Shown: positions 1 through 8,107 of the stretch, piece by piece
Layout: each line of letters starts with the position of its first letter
How positions within the stretch are numbered: the stretch's first letter is position 1
Source of the DNA: an uncultured Paenibacillus sp.
Lineage (GTDB): Bacteria > Bacillota > Bacilli > Paenibacillales > Paenibacillaceae
DNA length: 64,000 nt
Direction of reading: 5' to 3'
Assembly (NCBI GenBank): GCA_937895345.1
Contig: CALAWP010000073.1
Location: 62,001 to 126,000 of the forward strand
The notes under the pieces: model-generated
The model's database searches: none
Seen by the model: the letters and a program-made list of their open reading frames with translations, nothing else
What the model was told of the DNA's origin: nothing
Made by a program: the position numbers and the translations under genes

Positions 1-1
1 C

Positions 2-292
2 GGAGCCATCGTTCATTCGTCGGCGGCGGAAGTGACGGAGGGGAAGCGGTATTTGCGCGTCAAGCTGGCCCTATCGCCCGGAGCCGAGACGGGGGACATC
101 CGCCTGTTTCTGCGCGAGGACCTGCTGCGCATCGAAGGGCTGCCCGGCGGCAAGCCCAGAAACGTCAAGCTGCCGAAGCGCGTCAATCCGCGCTATTGCC
201 GGGCGGCCGTCCGGGACGGATCGCTGCTGGTCCGGCTGGAAAAGCGGCCGGGCGGCGGCCGGTGGCACGAGCACGGCATTGCGCGGTCATAA
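2..292 (+). CDS. Hsp20/alpha-crystallin-like protein, 3' part
   Basis: The frame is open to the left edge, so the true start lies outside the window; a GTG at 32 is possible but has no clear ribosome site. The visible 96 residues show the rhythm of an alpha-crystallin domain: a strand around LRIEGL, a basic loop ending in VKLPKRV, then a conserved-looking RDGSLLVRLEK strand pair near the C-terminus. Small heat-shock proteins of this family hold unfolding proteins as oligomers in the cytoplasm, and spore-formers carry several. The family call is by pattern only. The next gene is about 155 bases downstream and no terminator is evident. Confidence 0.5.
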   Translation, partial: GAIVHSSAAEVTEGKRYLRVKLALSPGAETGDIRLFLREDLLRIEGLPGGKPRNVKLPKRVNPRYCRAAVRDGSLLVRLEKRPGGGRWHEHGIARS

Positions 293-448
293 ACCGGCGC
301 CCAAAAAAGTAACGAGACGGGAAGCAAGCGGCGGCGGCCCGGCTCCTTTTGTCACGAAATGTTTTGGATTGCGGCTGGATATGGGACAGGCTATCCCGTA
401 TAATGGCTAATAAAGTGAATATTTTGCGATAAAAGGGAGTGGCGTTTG

Positions 449-655
449 GTGTCGTTAGTCGATGTAAGCGACGTATCCGCCTCATTGTTTATTTTGGGCG
501 TCGTTTTTTTGCTGCTGATCTTCGGATTGCTGAGCTTTGGCATATTGAGCATGTTTCAACAAAAGTTCCGCCGGGGCTGGTTCAGCTTTGCCGGAGCCGT
601 CATCAGCTTTGTCGTCTTTATGTTCGTTCTGAATACGTGGTATTTGAATCCATAA
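449..655 (+). CDS. small two-helix membrane protein
   Basis: A 68-residue protein with two hydrophobic helices (about 12-34 and 46-62) separated by a short basic loop (QQKFRRG), which predicts the loop on the cytoplasmic side. A GGGAG site at 435-439 suits the GTG at 449; a TTG at 446 is also in frame. The layout resembles the DUF2759 family of tiny Bacillus membrane proteins, but I cannot assign it. It is followed at once by a second small membrane protein, and a terminator closes the pair at 905-933, so the two probably form one transcript. Confidence 0.6.
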   Translation: MSLVDVSDVSASLFILGVVFLLLIFGLLSFGILSMFQQKFRRGWFSFAGAVISFVVFMFVLNTWYLNP

Positions 656-677
656 CGGAACCTCGGGGGTATGGAAG

Positions 678-902
678 TTGTTTTGGACAGCCGTTTGGTT
701 TGCTGTGAACAGTTTGTTCGTCATTTCGGCCATCTTTTTTTTGTTTATGCATCGCGCGGTCGCCGAAGCCGTCCGTTTGGGGGAGCCGCCCGGCAAGGTG
801 AACAAGCTGAAAGGGTGGAGGCTGTCGGCGGGAATCGGGAGCGTCGTCCTGTTTGCAGGCATGTGCGCGAGCTTCATTATCAATATGAAAGTTAACGGTT
901 GA
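678..902 (+). CDS. small membrane protein of unknown function
   Basis: A 74-residue protein with hydrophobic helices near 2-24 and 51-70 and a charged middle (AVRLGEPPGKVNKLKG). The only plausible start is the TTG at 678, preceded by a G-rich stretch at 665-669; the frame is closed by a stop just upstream. It follows the preceding small membrane gene by 22 bases and ends at a strong terminator. No family recognised. Conserved spacing and good coding character support it as a real gene, but the evidence is modest. Confidence 0.5.
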   Translation: MFWTAVWFAVNSLFVISAIFFLFMHRAVAEAVRLGEPPGKVNKLKGWRLSAGIGSVVLFAGMCASFIINMKVNG

Positions 903-904
903 GC

Positions 905-933
905 GGCTCTCATTTGACGGGAGCTTTTTTTTT
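905..933 (+). terminator. intrinsic terminator
   Basis: A stem of GGCTCTC against GGGAGC (with a G-U pair) and a short loop is followed by nine T residues. It closes the small membrane gene pair and separates it from zur. Confidence 0.75.
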
Positions 934-981
934 CGGCATTATGGTAGAAAGATCGTAACTATCCTATTCGGAGGAAGAGCC

Positions 982-1422
982 ATGCATACAATGGAGGAAA
1001 TCGTGGGACGAATGTCGAGCCAAGGCTTGCGGGTGACGGACCAGCGCAAGACGCTGGCGAAGCTGTTCGCGGAATCGCCCGGATACTTGGCGCCGAAGGA
1101 TGTCTATGAATATATGGGCAAAAAATATTCGGGTCTCAGCTTCGACACGGTATACCGCAATCTGCGGGTGATGGAAGAGCTGGGCGTGCTGGAGCAAGTT
1201 GTGTTCGAGGACGGCGTCAAATTCAAGCTGCATTGCCGGGAGCAGCATCATCACCATCACATGATCTGTCTCCATTGCGGACATACGTATCCGATTACGT
1301 TTTGTCCGATGGAGCTGACGGCGGTGCCGGAGGAGTTTAAAGTGGTGAAGCACAAATTCGAAGTGTTCGGTTATTGCAAGGATTGCATCGCGGCGGATGC
1401 GCCGGCGAACGCGGCCACATGA
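982..1422 (+). CDS. zur: zinc-responsive Fur-family repressor Zur
   Basis: A 146-residue Fur-superfamily regulator. The winged helix covers about 15-75 (SFDTVYRNL recognition region). Metal-binding features follow: a five-histidine run at 89-93, CLHC at 96-99 and CKDC at 132-135, the two Cys pairs forming the structural zinc site. A second Fur-family gene further on in the window looks like Fur itself. This one is called Zur because the yidD neighbour and the zinc importer 3 kb downstream carries matching operators at its promoter. Zur with zinc bound represses uptake genes. The start at 982 has a GGAGG site at 971-975. Distinguishing Zur from PerR by sequence alone is not certain, but the context favours Zur. 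Confidence 0.82.
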   Translation: MHTMEEIVGRMSSQGLRVTDQRKTLAKLFAESPGYLAPKDVYEYMGKKYSGLSFDTVYRNLRVMEELGVLEQVVFEDGVKFKLHCREQHHHHHMICLHCGHTYPITFCPMELTAVPEEFKVVKHKFEVFGYCKDCIAADAPANAAT

Positions 1423-1772
1423 CCGGAGATCGTATCACGGATGAAAGCAGCCGCTCGGCCGGCGGCCGGATGGCGGAGGAACGCGGCCGCAAAACCGGCG
1501 GCCGAATCGCCCGAACGGCGCTGAAGGCGCCGATTCGCGCTTACCGGAAATTCATTTCTCCGCTCAAGCCACCGACCTGCAGGTTTTATCCCACCTGTTC
1601 GCAGTACGCCTTGGAGGCTATCGAAAAGCATGGCGCAGCCAAAGGCGGCTGGCTGGCGGCCAAACGCATTTTGCGCTGCCACCCTTTTCATCCCGGCGGA
1701 TACGATCCGGTTCCCGATAACGGGAAGGAAGATAAGCCGCATTCGGGCGCGAACGGCGATGTTGAAGCGTGA
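1419..1772 (+). CDS. yidD: membrane protein insertion efficiency factor YidD
   Basis: YidD is a small amphipathic protein at the membrane that assists YidC/Oxa1-type insertion. The core, residues 34-100 of 117, carries the family pattern: a basic N-terminal helix, SPLKPPTCRFYPTCSQYA, and HPFHPGGYDPVP. The ATG at 1419 overlaps the zur stop in an ATGA junction, so translation is probably coupled. The first 33 residues and the polar tail are longer than in typical 70-85 residue members, so a later internal start is possible. Confidence 0.85.
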   Translation: MTGDRITDESSRSAGGRMAEERGRKTGGRIARTALKAPIRAYRKFISPLKPPTCRFYPTCSQYALEAIEKHGAAKGGWLAAKRILRCHPFHPGGYDPVPDNGKEDKPHSGANGDVEA

Positions 1773-1807
1773 CAGGATGAGCTGGCGTTTAGCGGAAGCT
1801 GTGAGGC

Positions 1808-1837
1808 TTGACATCAGCCATGCGGGTTCAGTATATT
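1808..1837 (+). promoter_or_regulatory. sigma-A promoter of the metS leader
   Basis: TTGACA at 1808-1813 and TATATT at 1832-1837 are 18 bases apart, just upstream of the T-box leader. A transcript start near 1844 would include the whole leader. Confidence 0.65.
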
Positions 1838-1843
1838 TTTATT

Positions 1844-2160
1844 GATAAGATATGCCAATGCCGATGAATGGAAGAGTACGACGAAGCGCCTTCGCAGAGA
1901 GCCGGTCAAGGGTGGGAGACGGCATGGTCAATCGTCGGAAGATGGTCCGGGAGGCATCGCTTTCGAACCGCGGAGCATCGGCTTCGCTGCAAGGGGGCGG
2001 CGCTAAGCCAGCGATAACGGCGTTGCCGTCGACAGACGGCATCATGAAGCGGCTGTTCAAGGGAAGCGGGGACGTTCGCGCAGTCTTCTGCACAGCCGGA
2101 AATTGGGTGGTACCACGTAAGCGCAAGCTTCCGTCCCATGTTGGACGGGAGCTTTTTGTC
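1844..2160 (+). promoter_or_regulatory. T-box riboswitch controlling metS
   Basis: The leader shows the standard T-box landmarks: an AGAGAGCCGGT segment near 1897 and GGTGGGAGAC near 1911 of stem I, the T-box proper GGGTGGTACCACG at 2105-2117, and a terminator whose arms are 2126-2136 and 2143-2153 followed by T residues. Uncharged tRNA pairs its anticodon with the specifier and its CCA end with the T-box bulge, favouring the antiterminator. An ATG at 1924-1926 sits where a Met specifier would be expected, agreeing with the downstream methionyl-tRNA synthetase; I did not fold the leader, so the specifier is inferred. Confidence 0.9.
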
Positions 2161-2245
2161 GTTTTCGGTAAAGCTGCGCAATGTCCGTAAACGCTTGGGT
2201 ACCGTGCCGCAAGTCATAATATGTTAGACGGAGGAATGATCGAAG

Positions 2246-4258
2246 ATGACAAGCAACCAGTCGTTCTATATTACGACGCCGATTTATTATCCCAGCGACA
2301 AGCTGCACATCGGCCACGCGTATACAACCGTAGCGGGAGATGCGATGGCCAGGTATAAGCGGCTGCGCGGCTACGACGTCTGGTATTTGACCGGGACGGA
2401 CGAGCACGGCCAAAAGATCGAACGCAAAGCAAAGGAAAGCGGCAAATCGCCGCAGCAATTCGTGGACGATATTGTCGTCGGCATCCAGGAGTTGTGGAAT
2501 AAGCTTGAAATCTCGAACGACGACTTTATCCGCACGACCGAAGACCGCCACAAGCTGGCCGTCGAAAAAATATTCAAGCAGCTGCTGGACCAGGACGATA
2601 TTTACAAAGGCACTTACGAGGGATGGTACTGTACGCCTTGCGAGTCGTTTTTTCTGGAGCGCCAGCTCAATGACGGCAACTGTCCGGACTGCGGACGCCC
2701 GGTCGAGCTGGTCAAGGAAGAAAGCTATTTTTTCCGGATGAGCAAATACGCCGACCGGCTGCTTAAGCATTATGAGGACAATCCCGATTTTATTCAGCCC
2801 GAATCCCGCAAAAACGAAATGATCAACAATTTCATCAAGCCGGGACTGGAAGATTTGGCGGTGTCCCGGACGACGTTCGACTGGGGCATCAAGGTTCCGG
2901 GAGATCCGAAACACGTCATTTATGTCTGGATCGACGCCTTGTCCAATTATATTACGGCATTGGGCTACGGCAATGGAGACGCCGAGGGCAAATACGAGAA
3001 GTTCTGGCCGGCCGACGTTCATCTGGTCGGCAAAGAAATCGTAAGATTTCATACGATTTATTGGCCGATCATGTTGATGGCGCTAGGACTTCCCATTCCG
3101 AAAAAAGTGTTTGCGCACGGCTGGCTGCTGACGAAGGAAGGCAAAATGTCGAAATCGAAGGGCACCGTCGTCGATCCGGTCGTTCTGATTGACCGTTACG
3201 GTCTCGACGCGCTCCGCTACTATTTGCTCCGCGAGGTGCCGTTTGGAGCGGACGGTGCGTTTACGCCGGATAACTTTGTCGAGCGCATCAATTTCGATCT
3301 GGCCAACGATCTCGGCAATTTGCTGAACCGCACCGTCGCGATGATCGACAAATATTGCGGCGGACAAGTGCCCGCATACGCGGGACGCCTTACTCCGTTC
3401 GACCAGCCGTTGGAGGAGCTGGCCGCGGATACGATCCGCCAGGTGGAGGACGCCATGGAGCGGATGGAGTTTTCGGTGGCGCTGTCCGGGCTGTGGCAGT
3501 TCGTCAGCCGGACGAACAAATATATCGACGAGACGCAGCCTTGGGTGCTGGCAAAGGATGAGGCGAACAAGGAGCAGCTCGATTCCGTCATGCATCATCT
3601 GGCGGAGTCGCTCAGGCTCATATCTATTATGCTGCAGCCTTTCCTGACGCATGCCCCTCGGGAAATGTGGCGTCAGCTCGGCCTGGAGCCAGGCGCTCTG
3701 ACGGCTTGGGACAGCATGCAGCCATTCGGCCGGCTTCCCGGAGGCACCCGGGTCAGCAAGGGAGCTCCGTTGTTCCCGCGGCTGGAGACGGAGGAGGAGG
3801 CGGCTTTTATCGCGGCTTCCATGAGCGGCGGCGCGAAGAAGGAAGAGAGCGGAGCGAACAAGCCGGAAGGCGGCGCGATCGGCTCGGCCGAATCCGGAGC
3901 CGCCGTAAAGTCGGAAGTTGAACCGTCCGGCAAGGAAGAGATCGGGATCGACGACTTTGCGAAAGTGGAGCTTCGAGTCGCTCAAGTCGTGTCTGCCGAA
4001 CCCGTCGCCAAAGCCGACAAGCTGCTGAAGCTGCAGCTGGATCTCGGCTATGAGCGCCGTCAAGTCGTATCCGGCATCGCCAAGTATTACAAACCGGCAG
4101 ATTTAATCGGCCGGAAAGTCATTTGCGTTACGAACCTGAAGCCGGTGAAGCTGCGCGGCGAGCTGTCGCAAGGCATGATTCTCGCGGCGTCCTCGGGCGA
4201 TCAATTGACGCTGGCGACCGTACCGGAAAACATGCCGAACGGCGCAATCGTGAAATAA
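2246..4258 (+). CDS. metS: methionyl-tRNA synthetase
   Basis: Charges tRNA-Met with methionine in the cytoplasm. The 670-residue protein has the class I HIGH motif at 21-24, a zinc knuckle (CTPCESFF then CPDCGRP) near 128-150, KMSKS near 299-303 and a C-terminal tRNA-binding domain of the EMAP/Trbp111 type (about 565-670, FAKVELRVAQV). A low-complexity linker rich in Gly, Ser and Glu joins this domain to the anticodon-binding part. Length fits the dimeric Bacillus type (about 660). GGAGG at 2231-2235 serves the ATG. Expression is controlled by the upstream T-box. Confidence 0.97.
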   Translation: MTSNQSFYITTPIYYPSDKLHIGHAYTTVAGDAMARYKRLRGYDVWYLTGTDEHGQKIERKAKESGKSPQQFVDDIVVGIQELWNKLEISNDDFIRTTEDRHKLAVEKIFKQLLDQDDIYKGTYEGWYCTPCESFFLERQLNDGNCPDCGRPVELVKEESYFFRMSKYADRLLKHYEDNPDFIQPESRKNEMINNFIKPGLEDLAVSRTTFDWGIKVPGDPKHVIYVWIDALSNYITALGYGNGDAEGKYEKFWPADVHLVGKEIVRFHTIYWPIMLMALGLPIPKKVFAHGWLLTKEGKMSKSKGTVVDPVVLIDRYGLDALRYYLLREVPFGADGAFTPDNFVERINFDLANDLGNLLNRTVAMIDKYCGGQVPAYAGRLTPFDQPLEELAADTIRQVEDAMERMEFSVALSGLWQFVSRTNKYIDETQPWVLAKDEANKEQLDSVMHHLAESLRLISIMLQPFLTHAPREMWRQLGLEPGALTAWDSMQPFGRLPGGTRVSKGAPLFPRLETEEEAAFIAASMSGGAKKEESGANKPEGGAIGSAESGAAVKSEVEPSGKEEIGIDDFAKVELRVAQVVSAEPVAKADKLLKLQLDLGYERRQVVSGIAKYYKPADLIGRKVICVTNLKPVKLRGELSQGMILAASSGDQLTLATVPENMPNGAIVK

Positions 4259-4296
4259 TACGGCTTTAGGGTGAAGCCGCAAAAGCTCATCCCCGA

Positions 4297-4333
4297 AGGG
4301 AGCTGACCGTGTGATGGCGGGCAGCTCCCTTTA
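4297..4333 (+). terminator. possible terminator after metS
   Basis: AGGGAGCTG (4297-4305) pairs perfectly with CAGCTCCCT (4322-4330), with a 16-base loop and only three T residues behind it. A smaller hairpin (CGGCTT...AAGCCG) lies at 4261-4279. The weak T-tract makes termination uncertain. Confidence 0.45.
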
Positions 4334-4395
4334 ACGTCCGGCCGGCTGGACGAAGAAGGCTGCGCGAGTCTAAACCGGCGGCCGTTAGGTTAGAA

Positions 4396-4473
4396 TCGTA
4401 ATTACGAAACAAAGACGGCGGTTGACACATTCGATAGGGCCGTCTATAATACTAAACGTAATAATAACGATTA
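4396..4473 (+). promoter_or_regulatory. znuA promoter with Zur operators
   Basis: TTGACA at 4422-4427 and TATAAT at 4445-4450 are 17 bases apart, a consensus sigma-A promoter. At 4456-4470, on the expected transcript start, lies a 7-1-7 Fur-family box differing at two positions from the Bacillus Zur core TCGTAATNATTACGA, flanked by matching TAA/TTA. A second, perfect palindrome TCGTAATTACGA lies at 4396-4407, upstream of the -35. Together they predict zinc-dependent repression by the Zur encoded 3 kb upstream. Confidence 0.8.
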
Positions 4474-4520
4474 CTATCAAGAGAGACGGACGGTCTAGCG
4501 GAATGGGAGAGATGAGAGAA

Positions 4521-5648
4521 ATGAATGGATGGAAACCGAAATGGATGAGAATAGGAAGCATCGTCTTGGCGGCTGTGCTGGTGCTTGCGCTGGCGGCATG
4601 CGGCAAAGACGGCGAAACGTCTGACGGCGGGGCGAGCCCGGCGCCTGCGGTGGAAGGAACGGACGCTCCGGAGCAGCAGGCAGCGGACACACTGACAGTC
4701 GTGACAAGCTTTTACCCGCTCTATTTCTTCGCAAGCGAAATTGGGGGAGACCGGGTGGAAGCGGTCAATCTGATCGCCGCCGGCGTGGAACCGCATGATT
4801 GGACGCCGAAGAGCCGGGATTTGACGACAGCCTCGAACGCCGAGCTGTTCCTTTATCACGGAGCGGGATTGGAAACTTGGGTCGACGACTTCCTGAAAGG
4901 GCTGCCCGAAGACCGCAAGCATATCGCCAAAGAAATGAGCGGCGGCATCGAGTTGATCGACGGCGAGGACGCAGCCGGGACGCATGGGCATCACGACGGG
5001 CACAGCCATGAGGACGAGCACGCTCATGAGGACGAGCACGCTCATGAGGACGAGCACAGCCATGAGGACGAGCATGCTCATGAGGACGAGCACGGCCACG
5101 GGGATGAGGGGCATTCGCATTCGCATGAGATCGATCCGCATACATGGGTCAGCCCAAAATCGGCCCTTGTGCTGGCGGAGAACGTCAAGAACAGCCTGGT
5201 CGAGGCGGATCCCGACCATGCCGCGGATTACGAGGCGAACTTTGAAGCGCTGAAAGGAACGCTGCAGGAGCTGGACCGTTCCTACACGGAACAGCTGGCC
5301 GGCGTATCGCAGCGTAATATGGTCGTGTCCCACCAGGCGTTTGGTTATTTGGCCCGCGATTACGGACTGAATCAGCTGGCCATTATGGGGCTGAGCGCCG
5401 ATGCGGAGCCGCGGGCGCAAGATATTATCGAGATCGCAAAGTTTGTCAAAGATAACGGAGTCCGCTACATTTTCTTCGAAGAGCTGGTGTCGGACGAAAT
5501 TGCCAATATGCTCGCCAGCGAAGCCAACGTCGAAACGCTTGTGCTCAATCCGCTGGAGGGACTGACGGAGGAGCAGGAGCGAACGGGTGACAATTATTTG
5601 ACGCTTATGGAACGCAACTTGCAAAATCTGATCCAAGCATTACAATAA
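4521..5648 (+). CDS. znuA: zinc ABC transporter, substrate-binding lipoprotein
   Basis: Captures Zn(II) outside the cell and passes it to the ZnuB permease. The 375-residue precursor has a signal peptide ending in lipobox LALAAC with lipidated Cys27, then the cluster A-I binding-protein fold (VVTSFYPLYFFASEIGGDRV; GVEPHDWTP; DPHTWVSP; SHQAFGYL). Between the first metal histidine and the DPHTW segment is a long His/Asp/Glu loop, residues about 155-202, built from HEDEHA repeats; such loops collect zinc for delivery. Several in-frame ATGs lie at 4503, 4512 and 4521; a GGGAGA at 4505-4510 best serves 4521. First gene of znuA-znuC-znuB. Confidence 0.93.
   Translation: MNGWKPKWMRIGSIVLAAVLVLALAACGKDGETSDGGASPAPAVEGTDAPEQQAADTLTVVTSFYPLYFFASEIGGDRVEAVNLIAAGVEPHDWTPKSRDLTTASNAELFLYHGAGLETWVDDFLKGLPEDRKHIAKEMSGGIELIDGEDAAGTHGHHDGHSHEDEHAHEDEHAHEDEHSHEDEHAHEDEHGHGDEGHSHSHEIDPHTWVSPKSALVLAENVKNSLVEADPDHAADYEANFEALKGTLQELDRSYTEQLAGVSQRNMVVSHQAFGYLARDYGLNQLAIMGLSADAEPRAQDIIEIAKFVKDNGVRYIFFEELVSDEIANMLASEANVETLVLNPLEGLTEEQERTGDNYLTLMERNLQNLIQALQ
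5004..5093 (+). repeat. five 18-bp tandem repeats in znuA
   Basis: Five units beginning at 5004, 5022, 5040, 5058 and 5076 follow the pattern (A/G)(G/C)(C/T)CATGAGGACGAGCA(C/T), and a decayed sixth follows. Each encodes six residues (HEDEHA or HEDEHS). The near-identity at DNA level, including wobble positions, points to recent expansion and to possible length variation between strains. Confidence 0.9.
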
Positions 5649-5668
5649 ATAAAGCGGAAGCCACGTAC

Positions 5669-5696
5669 AGCGGAGCTTGTTCAAGCTCCGCTTTCC
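5669..5696 (+). terminator. hairpin between znuA and znuC
   Basis: AGCGGAGCTTG at 5669-5679 is followed after two bases by its exact reverse complement at 5682-5692, then TTTCCCTT. The stem is strong and the T-run short, so it may act as a partial terminator or an RNA-stability element that lowers znuCB relative to znuA. Confidence 0.55.
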
Positions 5697-5737
5697 CTTA
5701 TGCTTGGGCAAGCTTCCGCATCGGGGAGGGAATCTTA

Positions 5738-6559
5738 ATGAAATCGGCAGACGCTTTGACGCAAACCGCCGCTTGCCACCGCGAAGTCGTATCCGTCGAC
5801 CGCGTGTCGTTTGCCTATCACCATAAACTCGTATTGGACGAGGTCAGCTTCGGGGTGAAGGAAAGAGACTTTTTCGGCCTGATCGGCGCCAACGGCGCGG
5901 GGAAGACGACGCTTCTCAAGCTGATCGTCGGTCTGATCAAGCCGACCGGAGGAGAAATCCGTCTGTTCGGCCAGCCGCTGAACCGGTTCAAGGACTGGGA
6001 CCGGATCGGGTACGTGCCGCAAAAAAACGCCTTGAATCCCTTGTTTCCGGCGACGGTGCGCGAGGTTGTCCTGTCCGGCTTGTACGGCCGAAACAAGCTG
6101 TTCAAGCTGACAACCAGGCAGGATATGGTAAAATGCGGGGACGCCATGCAGGCGATGGGCATCGAAGATCTGGCCGGCAAGCGGATCGGACAGTTGTCGG
6201 GCGGACAGCAGCAAAGAGTATTTTTGGCGCGGGCGCTCATTAACAGTCCGTCCCTGATGATCCTGGACGAGCCGACCGTCGGCATCGACGCGGAGACGCA
6301 GGAAAGCTTTTTTCATATGGTCAAGCATATGCATCAGCATCATAATATGACGTTTCTTATGGTGTCCCACGACATGGACATGGTGCGGGGATATTTGGGA
6401 CAACAGCCGGCCGCTTCTGCCGGCAAGCTGAATTTTTATATTCGCCATTCGCACGAGACGCAAGATTGCGTAGAGGAAAATTTGGCGCACAGCCTGAAAG
6501 GGCTCAGAGAGCAAATGGAGAGCGGGAAAGAGGTCGTTGCGGTTGGAAGAACTTCTTAA
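5738..6559 (+). CDS. znuC: zinc ABC transporter, ATP-binding protein
   Basis: Powers zinc import with ZnuA and ZnuB. The 273-residue ATPase has Walker A GANGAGKT (50-57), Q-loop VPQKN (93-97), ABC signature LSGGQ (153-157), Walker B LMILDEP (173-179) and switch His211. The start at 5738 follows GGGGAGGGAATCTTA; residues 1-18 precede the usual ABC beginning and are a modest extension. It lies 90 bases after znuA, across a hairpin, and overlaps znuB at its 3' end. His-rich residues after the Walker B (HMVKHMHQHH) are unusual but outside the catalytic core. Confidence 0.93.
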   Translation: MKSADALTQTAACHREVVSVDRVSFAYHHKLVLDEVSFGVKERDFFGLIGANGAGKTTLLKLIVGLIKPTGGEIRLFGQPLNRFKDWDRIGYVPQKNALNPLFPATVREVVLSGLYGRNKLFKLTTRQDMVKCGDAMQAMGIEDLAGKRIGQLSGGQQQRVFLARALINSPSLMILDEPTVGIDAETQESFFHMVKHMHQHHNMTFLMVSHDMDMVRGYLGQQPAASAGKLNFYIRHSHETQDCVEENLAHSLKGLREQMESGKEVVAVGRTS

Positions 6560-7346
6560 AAGCGGTTTTTTTCAAAGAGCGTTAACCGGCGGGCTGCTGA
6601 TCGGCATTACGGCTCCGTTGATCGGATTGTTCGTGGTGCTGAGACGGCTGTCCATGATCGGCGATACGTTGTCCCATGTGGCGATCGCGGGCGTCGCGCT
6701 CGGCTTTGTCGTCGGCGTATACCCGACGGCGGTCGGGCTGGCTTTTGCAATTGCCGCTTCCTTTGCGATTGAGAAGCTGCGCAAGACGTACAAAACGTAT
6801 GCCGAGCTGTCGCTGGCCATTATGATGTCCGGCGGTATCGCGCTGGCTTCGATTATGTTTACAATGGGCAAAAGCATGAACATTAGCAGCTATATGTTCG
6901 GCAGCATTTATACGCTGAATCAGACCGACCTGCTGACGATCGGCATCGTTACCGTCGTCGTGCTGATCGTTATTTTCGCCCAGATGAAGGAGCTGTTCCT
7001 CATTACGTTCGACGAGGAGGCGGCGTCCGTCAGCGGGTTGCCCTTGAAGACCTATAATGTTATGATTAGCGTGCTTACGGCGCTTGTCATCAGCGTCGCC
7101 ATCAAGATCGTCGGGGCGCTTCTTGTTTCCGCTCTTCTGACGATTCCGGCGGCTTGCAGCCTTATACTCGCGCGCAGCTTCCGCCAAAGCGTGGCGGTCG
7201 TCGTCTCGATCGGCGTTTTTGCCGTATTGGGCGGCCTGCTGATCGCCGGGTTGTGGAATCTCGCCCCGGGAGGCACGATCGTGCTGCTGATGATCGCCTT
7301 GCTGCTCGTCTTGCTGCTCCTTCGCCGTTTCAGGGCGATCGGATAG
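6543..7346 (+). CDS. znuB: zinc ABC transporter, permease
   Basis: Forms the membrane channel of the zinc importer. The 267-residue protein is almost wholly hydrophobic with about seven to eight helices and matches the ABC-3 family (LIGLFVVLRRLSMIGDTLSHVAIAGVALGF at the start region, SVAIKIVGALLVSALLTIPAA later). Two in-frame TTG codons at 6537 and 6543 are candidates; GAAAGAGG at 6526-6533 is nine bases before 6543. The start lies inside znuC, so translation is coupled. Confidence 0.92.
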   Translation: MEELLKSGFFQRALTGGLLIGITAPLIGLFVVLRRLSMIGDTLSHVAIAGVALGFVVGVYPTAVGLAFAIAASFAIEKLRKTYKTYAELSLAIMMSGGIALASIMFTMGKSMNISSYMFGSIYTLNQTDLLTIGIVTVVVLIVIFAQMKELFLITFDEEAASVSGLPLKTYNVMISVLTALVISVAIKIVGALLVSALLTIPAACSLILARSFRQSVAVVVSIGVFAVLGGLLIAGLWNLAPGGTIVLLMIALLLVLLLLRRFRAIG

Positions 7347-7393
7347 GAGCCGCAATTCGGTAATCGTATTTTCGCTGACCGAGGTGAATCGAA

Positions 7394-8107
7394 TTGGCCG
7401 ACATTAACATCTGGCTGGCGCTGGGCGCCGGCTTTGCATCTTTTATATCGCCTTGCTGCCTGCCCTTATATCCTTCCTATCTGTCTTATATTACCGGCAT
7501 TTCCGTATCGGAGCTGAAGGAGTCGAAGCTGGGCAACCGGAAGCGGTTGCTAATGATGGCGCATACGCTGTTTTTTGTGCTCGGCTTCAGCACCGTCTAT
7601 TTTACGCTGGGATACGGCGCGAACGCATTCAGCGAGTTTTTCAGCGAGCACAATAAGGTCATCCGGCAAATTTCCGCGATCCTGATTATACTGATGGGCC
7701 TTCTCCTGACCGGCATCTTCAAGCCCCAGCTGTTGATGAAGGAATTCAGGTTGAATCTTATTCCGAAAAAGGTCAGCTATTTAAGCTCCTACATATTCGG
7801 CATCGGCTTTTCCGCCGGCTGGACGCCTTGCGTCGGCCCTGCGCTGACCGCCATTCTAGGGCTGGCGGCGACGGAGCCCGGCACCTGGTTTCAGCTGACG
7901 GCGGCATACTCGCTCGGCTTTGCGATCCCGTTTTTCGTCCTGGCGTTTTTCCTCGGATCGGCCCGCTGGATTATGAAATACTCTTCCGCCGTCATGAAGA
8001 CGGGCGGCGCCGTCATGATCGTGATGGGGATTCTGCTCTTTACAGACCAAATGTCGAGAATTACGGTATGGCTGAATCTGATTACGCCGGATTGGCTGAA
8101 GTTTTAG
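7394..8107 (+). CDS. ccdA: cytochrome c biogenesis protein CcdA
   Basis: A DsbD-family membrane protein that carries electrons from cytoplasmic thioredoxin across the membrane to extracytoplasmic thiol proteins, used for cytochrome c and, in spore-formers, spore cortex formation. The 237 residues form about six helices. Conserved segments are FISPCCLPLYPSYLSYITG (Cys21, Cys22) in the first helix and GWTPCVGPAL near 140, which supply the redox-active cysteines. The TTG start at 7394 has GAGGTGA at 7381-7387. It follows znuB after 47 bases. Confidence 0.93.
   Translation: MADINIWLALGAGFASFISPCCLPLYPSYLSYITGISVSELKESKLGNRKRLLMMAHTLFFVLGFSTVYFTLGYGANAFSEFFSEHNKVIRQISAILIILMGLLLTGIFKPQLLMKEFRLNLIPKKVSYLSSYIFGIGFSAGWTPCVGPALTAILGLAATEPGTWFQLTAAYSLGFAIPFFVLAFFLGSARWIMKYSSAVMKTGGAVMIVMGILLFTDQMSRITVWLNLITPDWLKF

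Noticed and set aside
1852..2190. A 112-residue plus-strand frame before metS
   Set aside because: It lies wholly inside the T-box leader and its terminator.
5004..5093. Regular repeats as a CRISPR array
   Set aside because: Units of 18 bp without spacers that stay in frame with znuA; they are coding tandem repeats.
4452..5636. A 394-residue minus-strand frame with Met/Leu/Val repeats
   Set aside because: The repeat pattern is the antisense reading of the His/Glu tandem repeats of znuA; no independent support.
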